DNA of 64,000 nucleotides from CAVYVZ01 sp963772065 (GTDB taxonomy: Bacteria; Acidobacteriota; Vicinamibacteria; Vicinamibacterales; UBA2999). The notes beneath the pieces were generated by a model. It saw nothing but the letters and a program-made list of their open reading frames with translations. It made no database searches and had not been told where the DNA came from. The stretch spans positions 868,001 to 932,000 of the forward strand of contig CAVYVZ010000010.1 in assembly GCA_963772065.1 (NCBI GenBank), in the 5' to 3' direction. Shown piece after piece: positions 56,670 to 64,000 of the stretch; position 1 is the first letter of the stretch; each line of letters opens with the position of its first letter. Position numbers and translations under genes: made by a program.

Positions 56670-57617
56670 CTACACGAAGTCCCGCCGTTCGCTCTCCCGA
56701 ACGGTCTGGACGAAGAAGTCCTCGAGCGTCTGCCGCACCGGGTTCAGCGAGATTGCGCGGGCGCCCGCGGCGGTGAGATCGGCAATCAGCGCTTCGGGAG
56801 CCGCGTCGCCCGGGACGATCAGCTGGTATCGGCCGCCGCCGAGCGCGGTCATCCGGTTGACGCGCGGCGCCGTGGTACTCATCACCGGTTCCGGCAGGTT
56901 CGCGACGACGAGCTCCCACTCGCGAATTCGAAACGGCACGAGCTCCGCGACGCTGCCCTGCGCGACGAGCCGCCCGGCCGCGACAATCGCCACCGAGCTG
57001 CACAGGCTTTCGGCATCGGAGAGGATATGCGAGCTGAAGAAGACCGTCGTGCCGCGGTCGCGCAGCTTCAGAATGATGTCGCGCACCTCGCGGCGCCCGA
57101 TTGGATCGAGGCCCGACATCGGCTCGTCGAGAAAGACCACCTCCGGATCGTTCAGCAGCGCCTGGGCGAGGCCGACACGCTGCACCATCCCCTTCGAGTA
57201 TTTGCGGAGCTGCAGGCGGCGCTCCGCGCCAAGACCCACCTCGTCCAGGAGGCGGGAGACGCGCGTTCGCCGGTCGGCACCGGAATATCCGAACAGGCTG
57301 GCGAAATAGCCAAGCAGCTCCTCGGCCGAGAGGTTGTCGTAGAAGACGGGATTCTCCGGCAAGTACCCGATCCGGCGGCGGACGCCGATATCGCCGATCG
57401 GCCGTCCCATGATCTCGGCGGTCCCCGACGTCGGGAAGATCAGCTGCATGAGCAGCTTGAGCATGGTGGTCTTCCCCGCGCCGTTCGGGCCGAGAAACCC
57501 GAACACCTCGCCGTGCTCTACCTCGAGTGAAACACGATCGAGGGCGACGTAGGGACGCGGACGCCAGAATCCAACGCGGTAGTGCTTGGTCAGCTCTGAT
57601 GTGCGCAGCGCGAGCAT
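56670..57617 (-). CDS. ABC transporter ATP-binding protein in the pil cluster
   Basis: 315 residues. Walker A FLGPNGAGKTTMLKLL, Q-loop GYLPENPVFYDNLS, signature YSKGMVQRVGLAQALL and Walker B VVFLDEPMSGLDP of the CcmA type, with a C-terminal regulatory domain ending QTLEDFFVQTV. It pairs with the permease two bases downstream; pilH-like by position. Confidence 0.88.
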   Translation of the reverse strand: MLALRTSELTKHYRVGFWRPRPYVALDRVSLEVEHGEVFGFLGPNGAGKTTMLKLLMQLIFPTSGTAEIMGRPIGDIGVRRRIGYLPENPVFYDNLSAEELLGYFASLFGYSGADRRTRVSRLLDEVGLGAERRLQLRKYSKGMVQRVGLAQALLNDPEVVFLDEPMSGLDPIGRREVRDIILKLRDRGTTVFFSSHILSDAESLCSSVAIVAAGRLVAQGSVAELVPFRIREWELVVANLPEPVMSTTAPRVNRMTALGGGRYQLIVPGDAAPEALIADLTAAGARAISLNPVRQTLEDFFVQTVRESERRDFV

Positions 57618-57621
57618 GGGA

Positions 57622-58848
57622 TCATGGTTTCGCCTCGGCGCGCCGAAGCTCGTACACGATCGCGGCCTCGAAGTACTCGGGCCGGAGCCCACCTTCGATC
57701 TTGACGCCGTTGATGAAGAACGTCGGGGTGCGGCCGACACCGAGCTGCCGGCCGAGCGCCACATCAGCGCGCACCTGCTCCAGCGTCTTGGGGTACTGCG
57801 CGTCGAAGTCGGTGACGCCGGCCACCTGCCGCACGCCCGTCCGCACCAGATCCGGCGACATCGTCCCCTGATTCTCGAACAGCCAGGCCTCCATCGCGTC
57901 GGCGCGGTTCTTCGCGCGCGCCATACGTACCGCGGCCGCGGCCTCGCACGCCGCCACGTGCACGCCGCCGGTGTTGCATTCGGCCTCGAGCGGGAAGTCC
58001 TTCGTCACGAACTTCACTTTACCGGGATGCGACTTCTGGTACTTCTCGACGATCGGCGTGTACTCCATGTACGTCTGCCGGCAGGGCGGGCATTGATAGT
58101 CGTTGAACTTGACGATGAGCACGGCGGCGCCGTCGGTTGGAATCGCCAGGGGCACGCGGGTCTGGGCGGCCAGGTACTGTTCGAACTGATCGAGCTGCGG
58201 CGCGGGGATTTCCCGCAGCGGCGCAACTTCGCTGGCCCTGCTCGGTCCCGATGCCGAGACGACCGCTTCGCGCGGGAACAGCATGATCGCCGCGACCGCG
58301 AGCACGACGTAGACCGCGGAGATCGACAACCCCAGCGGGCTTCGGAGCAGACGTCGCGTGTCGTTGGCCGCCTGCGACGGCAGCGTGCTGAACCCTGCCT
58401 TGAAGGCGGCGCCGGAGACGATGAAGATCCCAATCACCGCCACATACGTGAGGATGCAGTAGATACAGACCGTGTGCAGCACGAACCAGGACGCATAGGC
58501 GAGGTAGAGCACCATTGCGAGCGCGGCGGTTGCGAGCAGAAACAGATAACCGGGAACAGCTGACGAGGGAGCGGCGCGTTTGGATGACGAGCTCACCGGA
58601 CTGTCGAACCACGCAAGAAGTGCGATGAGCAGGAACCAGAGCGTCCCGATGAGCGATATCGGCACGCCGCGGACCGACCCGTAGGCGCTGCGATAGAGAG
58701 ACTGGCAATTCACCGTCGCGCTGACGTCACACAGGCTCACGTAGGTCGGGTCCATCAGCATTCGATAGTGGACGTAGGCGGCGGCGGTCGACGCACCCAA
58801 CCCCAGCAGGCAAAACGCCAGCAACGCACGTCGATGTTGCGGTGACAT
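57622..58848 (-). CDS. VKOR-thioredoxin fusion (disulfide-generating system)
   Basis: 408 residues. N-terminal four-helix VKOR domain with the loop cysteines in SLCDVSATVNCQSL and the quinone-site pair CIYC, a fifth membrane helix (LSISAVYVVLAVAAIMLF), then a periplasmic DsbA-like domain with CPPC (NDYQCPPCRQTYMEY). The fusion moves electrons from substrate cysteines to quinone, replacing DsbA/DsbB. It sits between the pilins and the ABC genes. Confidence 0.92.
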   Translation of the reverse strand: MSPQHRRALLAFCLLGLGASTAAAYVHYRMLMDPTYVSLCDVSATVNCQSLYRSAYGSVRGVPISLIGTLWFLLIALLAWFDSPVSSSSKRAAPSSAVPGYLFLLATAALAMVLYLAYASWFVLHTVCIYCILTYVAVIGIFIVSGAAFKAGFSTLPSQAANDTRRLLRSPLGLSISAVYVVLAVAAIMLFPREAVVSASGPSRASEVAPLREIPAPQLDQFEQYLAAQTRVPLAIPTDGAAVLIVKFNDYQCPPCRQTYMEYTPIVEKYQKSHPGKVKFVTKDFPLEAECNTGGVHVAACEAAAAVRMARAKNRADAMEAWLFENQGTMSPDLVRTGVRQVAGVTDFDAQYPKTLEQVRADVALGRQLGVGRTPTFFINGVKIEGGLRPEYFEAAIVYELRRAEAKP

Positions 58849-58913
58849 GGTGTGAGCTTACCCGATCAGTGCCGCACGAACGAACCCCCCGGGGAGCCGC
58901 CCCCGAAACGAAG

Positions 58914-58938
58914 AAAGGGGTGCCGAAGCACCCCTTTT
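58914..58938 (-). terminator. Intrinsic terminator after pilA1
   Basis: Ten-base-pair stem AAAGGGGTGC/GCACCCCTTT with a CGAA loop (TTCG on the minus strand), 27 bases after the first pilin stop. The downstream minus strand is pyrimidine-rich (CTTCGTTTCGG). It probably limits read-through from the highly expressed pilin genes. Confidence 0.7.
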
Positions 58939-58965
58939 CTAGCGACACCGAAGGAGGATAGGTGT

Positions 58966-59490
58966 TTACTGGAGGACCAGCGCGCCGGCCATCGTGTTCG
59001 CGATCTGCGCGCCCGTGGCCAGCTGGTAGATCGTTCCGCGCTGATCGCTGGCAAACGACCGCTGTCCCGTGCTGCCGACCGTCACAGGCTCCACGTGCAC
59101 GTAGTAGGTCGCCAGGGCGGCTGCCGCGGCAACGTTGCAGGTGCTGGCCGCCGCGAGCACGACCGTGGCATCCGTGGGAGCGGCAAGGGCCACGTTGTAT
59201 CCGCTCTTCACGCCGCCCGTCAGGTCCGGGCTGATGAAGGGCACGCCGCCTGCCGGAATCTTCGCGAGGTCCGCAAGCGACTGCGCGTAGCCACCGCCGC
59301 CGCAGCTGGCGGCATACGTCGCCTCGGAGCTGTTGACTGCGCGGACCGACCCGATGGCCGAAGCCTCATTGCCCGACTGCCGCGCACGAAGCAAGCCAGG
59401 GACGGCAATCGCCGCGATGATGCCGATGATCGCCACGACGATCAGCAGCTCGATGAGGGTGAAGCCCTCGTTCTTCTGAATCTTCCTCAC
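58966..59490 (-). CDS. pilA: Type IV major pilin (PilA-like), copy 1
   Basis: 174 residues from GTG 59490, preceded by AAGGAGATACCA. Nine-residue leader MRKIQKNEG, then FTLIELLIVVAIIGIIAA with Glu5. Short pilin with cysteines in AASCGGGG and ASTCNVA, and a conserved RSFASDQRGTIY near the C-terminus. It is a tandem homologue of the pilin at 59824. The longer in-frame start at 59562 is not supported by RBS or leader length. Confidence 0.9.
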   Translation of the reverse strand: MRKIQKNEGFTLIELLIVVAIIGIIAAIAVPGLLRARQSGNEASAIGSVRAVNSSEATYAASCGGGGYAQSLADLAKIPAGGVPFISPDLTGGVKSGYNVALAAPTDATVVLAAASTCNVAAAAALATYYVHVEPVTVGSTGQRSFASDQRGTIYQLATGAQIANTMAGALVLQ

Positions 59491-59823
59491 TGGTATCTCC
59501 TTGAGAGCGCTCGGGCCGGATGGGCCCGAAGTGTCCTTGCCTTGCTTCGCCGCTCCGACCACGGCGCCTCGTGAACGGCTCAGTTCAGAGCAACCGGGGT
59601 GCCAAGCTCGTGCGGCGATCCGAGGGCACCAAGAAGGCTTGTCGGTTCAAACACTTGTGCTCTTTAGACGAAGAACAAGGACCGTCGGACGACCCTCCAG
59701 CGTACGAACCGGGACAAGAAGTGTCAACCGCGACTGCCAAACATTTGCAGTCACGGCTGAGCCAAGTTCACACCTTGGCGCAACGAACGGTTGGGGCTGG
59801 TAAAGGGAAGGTCGGAGCCCGAT
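59491..59823 (-). other. Intergenic region between the two pilins
   Basis: No gene. On the minus strand it contains the sigma-54 promoter of copy 1 at 59589-59604 and, 45 bases after the copy 2 stop, a small palindrome GCCAAG/CTTGGC (59761-59779) lacking a T-run. The rest shows nothing recognisable. Confidence 0.6.
59589..59604 (-). promoter_or_regulatory. Sigma-54 promoter of pilin copy 1
   Basis: Minus-strand TGGCACCCCGGTTGCT matches the TGGCAC-N5-TTGCW consensus exactly. The predicted start (about 59578) leaves an 88-base leader before GTG 59490. PilR at 60566-61975 is the obvious activator. Confidence 0.8.
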
Positions 59824-60354
59824 CTACTGGATGTAGTCGGACAAGCCGGCGGGGATCGGATTGGCCAGCGCCGCTGTGTAGTCGTAGTAAATGGTGCCGC
59901 GATGGTCGCTCGCGAAGGACCGACCGCCCGTGGTGCCGCGCGACAGCGGATCGGCCGCCACGTGGTACATCGCGCGCGTGGGTGTGCCGTTGCACGAGGC
60001 GGCGGCCACGGCGTGATTCGCGCCGTCGTTGTTGTCGGCGACCGTGATCAGATATCCGCTTTTGCCGGGCGCGTTGTTCGCGCTCTGTATGTCGGGTGAG
60101 ATGAATGGCTGTCCGCCTGGCGCCGGGGTGTAGAGGTTCGCGTTCGACGTCGCAAAGCCCCCCAACCCGCACGTTGCGGAATAGGTGGCCTGGCCGTTGT
60201 TGACCGCGCGCACCGAAGCGATGGCCGACGCCTCATTCCCAGACTGCCGCGCGCGGATCATGCCGGGTACGGCGACGGCCGCGATGATGCCGATGATCAT
60301 CACCACGATGAGCAGCTCTATGAGGGTGAAGCCCTCATCTTTCCGAATTTTCAC
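59824..60354 (-). CDS. pilA: Type IV major pilin (PilA-like), copy 2
   Basis: 176 residues from GTG 60354. Eight-residue leader MKIRKDEG, then FTLIELLIVVMIIGIIAA. It shares ARQSGNEASAI-SVRAVN, PFISPD and RSFASD-RGTIY with copy 1, including both cysteine positions (TCGLGG, ASCNGT), so the two arose by tandem duplication. No clear Shine-Dalgarno sequence. Confidence 0.9.
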   Translation of the reverse strand: MKIRKDEGFTLIELLIVVMIIGIIAAVAVPGMIRARQSGNEASAIASVRAVNNGQATYSATCGLGGFATSNANLYTPAPGGQPFISPDIQSANNAPGKSGYLITVADNNDGANHAVAAASCNGTPTRAMYHVAADPLSRGTTGGRSFASDHRGTIYYDYTAALANPIPAGLSDYIQ

Positions 60355-60392
60355 AACATGGCTCGGTAGCAGGGAGAGACGCGCGTTACAAG

Positions 60393-60408
60393 AGCAACGG
60401 CGGTGCCA
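60393..60408 (-). promoter_or_regulatory. Sigma-54 promoter of pilin copy 2
   Basis: Minus-strand TGGCACCGCCGTTGCT, an exact TGGCAC-N5-TTGCW match. The predicted start (about 60382) gives a 28-base leader to GTG 60354. The flanks (GCTGGCAC, GTTGCTCT) resemble those of the copy 1 promoter. Confidence 0.8.
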
Positions 60409-60565
60409 GCCGAGCTGCGATCGCGCTCTGCTGGCAACACGTGAGTCCTGAGGAAGTTAGAAGCCGCGACCGATCCGGCGCGCTCGTCGTGTGACCTTAG
60501 TTGTCACGCGGCCATGGCACTCTTTGTCACTCTGTGGAGCACTAACGCCAACAACAACGCGCGGC

Positions 60566-61975
60566 TCAGCGAAGGTTGTACTTCTTCACGTAATAGCGAA
60601 ACGACCTGAAGCTCATGCCGAGGAGCTCCGCGGCCTTCACCTGCACGCCGCCCGCGCGGTCCAGCGCCTGCGCGATGTAGTCGCGCTCGATCCCCTTCAC
60701 GTGCGCCTCGAGATCGAAGCCTGCGTCCGGCAGCACCGGCGCGGCCGCCGCCTTCGGCCCCATGCCGACGTACACGCAATGGTCTCAGGCAGCAGGGCCT
60801 CGTGCGTCTCCAACGCGACCCCGCGCTCCATGATGTTCTCCAGCTCGCGCACGTTGCCGGGCCACGGGTGCTCCTGGAGGAGCGACATCGCCCCGCTCGT
60901 GATCGATCGCACCGGCTTCTCCATCGCGGCCGCAAACTTCTCGACGAAGTGCACCGCCAGGAGTGGAATGTCCTCCCGCCGCTCGCGCAGCGGCGGCAGG
61001 TGAATCGGGATCACGTTGATACGATAGAACAGGTCCTCGCGGAAGCGTCCGTCCGCCACCAGTTTCTGGAGGTCCTGATTCGTGGCGGCAATCACACGGA
61101 TGTCGGCCTGAACTTCCTCCGTCCCGCCGAGGCGCCGGAACCGTCGATCCTGCAGGATGCGCAGCAGCTTCACCTGCATCGTCGCGTTCGTCTCGCCAAT
61201 CTCGTCGAGGAAGATGCTGCCGCGCTCGGCGACCTCGATCAGCCCTTTCTTGTTCGCGTCGGCGCCGGTGAACGCCCCCCTCACGTGGCCGAAGAGCTCC
61301 GACTCGAGCAGCGTCTCGGGAACCGCGCCGCAGTTCAAGGCCACGAACGGATGCTCTCGCCTCAGCGAATTGAAGTGGATCGCCCGCGCCACGAGATCCT
61401 TGCCGGTGCCCGATTCACCGGTGATCAGCACCGGTACTGTTCGTGCGCGCGATCGTCTCCACCATCTTGAACACGGCGAGCATCGGCTCGCTGCGTCCGA
61501 TCATGCTGGAGAACTCGTGCGCGGTGCCCAGCGCTCGCTTGAGCAGCACGTTCTCCTGGCGGAGCCGCCGGGCCTCGAAGTGCTGCCGCACTTTCAGCCG
61601 GAGCTCGTCCATGCTGAACGGCTTCGTGAAGTAGTCGGTCGCGCCGAGACGCAGCGCCTCCACGGCGGTCTCCGTGGACGCGAAGGCCGTCATCATGATG
61701 GCGATGATGTCGCGGTTGAGATCCTTTGCGGCCCGAAGCACGTCGACGCCGGTGACGTCGGGCATCTTGATGTCGGACAGGAGCAGGTCGACCGGCTCGC
61801 GCCGCAGGAACTCGAGCGCCTCGTTGCCGTTCCGCGCCACGAGGACGTGGTAGCCGTCGCGGCGCAGCACGATGCGCAGCATGTCCCGCATGGACTGCTC
61901 GTCGTCGACCACGAGTACGCGCGGCGCGGTGGCGGCGGTATCCGGCAGCGTGACGGCCGACGAGGGCATGGTCAT
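60566..61975 (-). pseudogene. pilR: Sigma-54 response regulator PilR, two frame changes
   Basis: Reassembled as about 470 residues: receiver domain (Asp68 in LLLSDIKMPD), AAA+ domain with GESGTGKD, GAFTGA and WPGNVRELENIME, and C-terminal helix-turn-helix (GMSFRSFRYYVKKYNLR). Frames break near 61432 (ACCGGTGCTG where ACCGTGCTG continues TVLITGESG; one extra G) and near 60780. Both are in otherwise intact protein, so errors are likely. It activates pilA with sigma-54. ATG 61975 overlaps the pilS stop by 4 bases. Confidence 0.85.
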
Positions 61976-63663
61976 ACGGCGGCCGCTCCAGTCACGGACG
62001 CGGCGACCGCGTGGTCGCGCTCGGGCCGAACGGGCATTCGTACGCGGATGGTCGTGCCCGCCGCCGGAGCGGACGACACGTGGATCGTGCCGCCGTAATC
62101 GGTGACGACGCGGTGCACGATCGCCAGACCGAGCCCGGTCCCCTTCTCAAAGGAGCTGTGAAACGGCTGGAAGATCGTCTCGATCTCTTCCGGTGGAATG
62201 CCGACGCCCTCGTCCTCGACGGTGAGCACGATGTCGCCGTCGCTCCCCTCCTTCGCCTCGTGCGCGATGGCGATATGGAGCCTGCCGCCGTGTGGCATGG
62301 CTCGCAGGCCGTTCGTCGCCAGGTTCCAGAGAATCTGACGCAGCTGGTTCTCGTCGGCGTCGAACCAGACCGGCTCCGCCGGCACGTCCACTTCGACGAT
62401 GTGCTCGTCGCGGACGTCGGATCCGTTGCGCAGCAGCAGCGCCGTGTCCTGGAGGATCGTCCGGACATCGAGCCGCGCCACCGCGAAGCGCTGGGGCCGG
62501 GCGTAGGCCAGGAACGATCGGATGGTGTCGTTCAGCCGCTCCGATTCGCGGAGCACGATGTCCATCAGCTGCGCCTGCTCGTCGCTGAGGGGCAGCTCCT
62601 GCCGGAGCACCTGGATCGAGCCCGACATCGCAGCGAGAGGATTGCGGATCTCGTGCGCGATCCCCGCCGCCATTTCGCCGACGGCGGCGAGCCGCTGCTG
62701 GAGGCGGGCGTTCCGCTCGAGGCGCCGCACCGCAGTCACGTCCTGAAAGGTCACGAGCACGCCGCGGCGCCCATCCGGAAACACGATCGACGACGTCGTG
62801 AAGCCGATGTCGATCGTGCGGTGGTCGGGCGTGCGGTACGCCACGTCCGCGCGAAGCGGCGCGGCGCCGGGCTGCCTGAAGCGATCACGGAGCGCTGAAT
62901 CGATCTGAAAGAGCTCGGACACGTCACGGCCGATCGCGCTCGCCGGCGACATGCCGGAAATCACTTCCGCGGCGCGGTTGAACGTCAGCACGCGGCCGTG
63001 CTCGTCCGTCGTGATGAGGCCGCTCAACAGGCTGTCGATGACGTGCTGGTTGAAGGCGCGGAGATCCGCCATCTGCGTCGAGGCGCGCTCGAGGCGCATG
63101 CCCGCGGAGCGCACACCCTCGGCCAGCGATCCGCTGAGCAGCGCGACGGCCACGAAGCCGAAGAGATTGATCCCGACGGTGTACTGCGCGTAGCGCACCG
63201 GCGGCAGGGCGAGGCCCTCGCCCATGAGGGACCAGGGAAACGCGAGCAGGCCAGCCGCCGTGAGGTACTGCGACACCACCAGGCCCGTATAGAGAATGGC
63301 GCTCAGGCCCGCCACCTGCACCGCGCCGCGCCGGAAGCTGAGCGTGCTCGCCGCGATGATCGGAAGCACGTAGAGCGACGAGAAGTAACTGGTGATGCCG
63401 CCGGTCACCGAGATGAACGCCGAGACGAGGATCGCGTCGCATCCGAGCTGCGCGTCGATCAGCCATCGGCGATGTTCGGCGAACCTGAGCGTCGCCAGGT
63501 ACACGACGCTCAGCGCGTAGGTCAGACCGATGAGGAAGAAGAACGGATCGACCGGCAGGACGCCAGGATTGCTGATCTGGATCACGATGGCCGACCCCAG
63601 CAGCACGGTGCTGACGAGGAGCCGAACGAGGATCAGCGTCGCGAGACGTCGCCGGAGGTCCAT
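61972..63663 (-). CDS. pilS: Sensor histidine kinase PilS
   Basis: 563 residues. Six N-terminal membrane helices, PAS domain (VIDSLLSGLITTDEHGRV), HisKA with phospho-His in AAGIAHEIRNPLAAMSGSI and HATPase with NQLRQILWNLATNGLRAM, VEDEGVGIPPEE and GTGLGLAIVHRV. The six-helix input domain is the PilS pattern that senses pilin in the membrane. It is followed directly by pilR. Confidence 0.93.
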   Translation of the reverse strand: MDLRRRLATLILVRLLVSTVLLGSAIVIQISNPGVLPVDPFFFLIGLTYALSVVYLATLRFAEHRRWLIDAQLGCDAILVSAFISVTGGITSYFSSLYVLPIIAASTLSFRRGAVQVAGLSAILYTGLVVSQYLTAAGLLAFPWSLMGEGLALPPVRYAQYTVGINLFGFVAVALLSGSLAEGVRSAGMRLERASTQMADLRAFNQHVIDSLLSGLITTDEHGRVLTFNRAAEVISGMSPASAIGRDVSELFQIDSALRDRFRQPGAAPLRADVAYRTPDHRTIDIGFTTSSIVFPDGRRGVLVTFQDVTAVRRLERNARLQQRLAAVGEMAAGIAHEIRNPLAAMSGSIQVLRQELPLSDEQAQLMDIVLRESERLNDTIRSFLAYARPQRFAVARLDVRTILQDTALLLRNGSDVRDEHIVEVDVPAEPVWFDADENQLRQILWNLATNGLRAMPHGGRLHIAIAHEAKEGSDGDIVLTVEDEGVGIPPEEIETIFQPFHSSFEKGTGLGLAIVHRVVTDYGGTIHVSSAPAAGTTIRVRMPVRPERDHAVAASVTGAAAV

Positions 63664-63666
63664 CCA

Positions 63667-64000
63667 CTAGCTTCCCGTGAGCTTGCTGATCAGGCTGAAG
63701 ATCGGCATGTACATCGCGATGACGATGCCGCCGACGGCGCCGCCGAGCACGGCGATCATGATCGGCTCCATCAGCGTCAAGAGGCCCGCCACCGCCACGT
63801 CGACTTCCTCTTCGTAGAAGTCGGCGATCTTGCCGAGCATGGTGTCGAGCGCGCCGGTTGCCTCGCCCACGCTGATCATCTGCACGACCATCGACGGGAA
63901 CACGCCGCTCTCCTTGAGCGGCTGCGCAATGGTCTCGCCGCGCTCGATGCTCGCGCGGGTCTTCTGGATGCCCTCCTCCACGATCGCATTGCCCGCGGTC
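63667..64000 (-). CDS. pilC: Type IV pilus inner-membrane platform protein PilC, C-terminal part
   Basis: The frame is open to the window edge, so only about the last 110 residues are present. MISVGEATGALDTMLGKIADFYEEEVD and LMEPIMIAVLGGAVGGIVIAMYMPIF are the second GspF domain and final membrane helices. PilC anchors the assembly ATPases. It ends 3 bases before pilS. Confidence 0.92.
   Translation of the reverse strand, partial: TAGNAIVEEGIQKTRASIERGETIAQPLKESGVFPSMVVQMISVGEATGALDTMLGKIADFYEEEVDVAVAGLLTLMEPIMIAVLGGAVGGIVIAMYMPIFSLISKLTGS

Noticed and set aside
59761..59779. GCCAAG/CTTGGC palindrome as the terminator of pilin copy 2
   Set aside because: Only a 6-bp stem with no U-run on the relevant strand; kept only as an intergenic note.
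60520..60540. TGGCACTCTTTGTCAC as another sigma-54 promoter
   Set aside because: The -12 box lacks TTGC at the required spacing and the plus-strand orientation faces the convergent pilR end.

Overview
The window is a GC-rich chromosomal segment with dense, mostly housekeeping gene content. It most likely comes from an Acidobacteriota genome (Vicinamibacteria-like). The lineage call rests on an acidobacterial-type VWFA-related secreted protein, two ADOP-type (acidobacterial duplicated orphan permease) MacB-like permease genes or fragments, and a pil cluster ordered as in soil deltaproteobacteria and acidobacteria. No rRNA, tRNA, CRISPR array, phage or transposase gene was seen.

Layout. 1-4.6 kb: 3' end of an alpha-glucan phosphorylase, an indel-riddled ADOP permease and small unknown proteins. 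4.6-9.6 kb: VWFA protein, M24 peptidase and DegP-like protease. 9.6-13.2 kb: tightly coupled genes for a MidA-like methyltransferase, a CYTH protein, a MurU-like nucleotidyltransferase and an AmgK-like kinase, suggesting a MurNAc/GlcNAc salvage unit. 13.2-13.9 kb: a four-helix-bundle (IVP-like) gene flanked by inverted low-complexity blocks. 13.9-17.5 kb: sugar isomerase, asnS and rimO, the last two with several indels. 17.5-27.3 kb: the classic rimP-nusA-infB-DUF503-rbfA-nrnA-truB-rpsO-pnp string. 27.3-32.9 kb: assorted exported or small enzymes, including a chimeric ADOP/PP2C-phosphatase locus. 33-41 kb: smc, ctp-type protease, tatA, tatC, DUF192 and HEAT-like genes. 41-45.4 kb: proS, nadB, aroB. 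45.5-64 kb: a type IV pilus region, all on the minus strand.

The pilus region reads, in transcription order: pilC (partial), pilS, pilR, two tandem major pilins each with a well-matched sigma-54 promoter, a VKOR-thioredoxin fusion, an ABC ATPase and permease, a TPR-like protein, pilD, a second sensor kinase, two successive sets of minor pilins (FimT/PilV/PilW/PilX, then PilV/PilW/PilX) and a second sigma-54 activator. PilS/PilR plus the twin -24/-12 promoters give a coherent control circuit. VKOR-Trx may oxidise the conserved cysteine pair in both pilins.

A striking non-coding theme is long hairpin-forming repeats placed within about 3-15 nt of stop codons (families at 16030, 19304, 23849, 32055, 36872, 45427 and 46967). 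Two of them supply the C-terminal codons of the neighbouring gene. Single-base indels are concentrated at 0.8-3.2 kb and 14.7-16.5 kb and occur singly elsewhere. Because they also hit asnS, rimO, nusA and pilR without in-frame decay, sequencing or assembly error is the simplest explanation.
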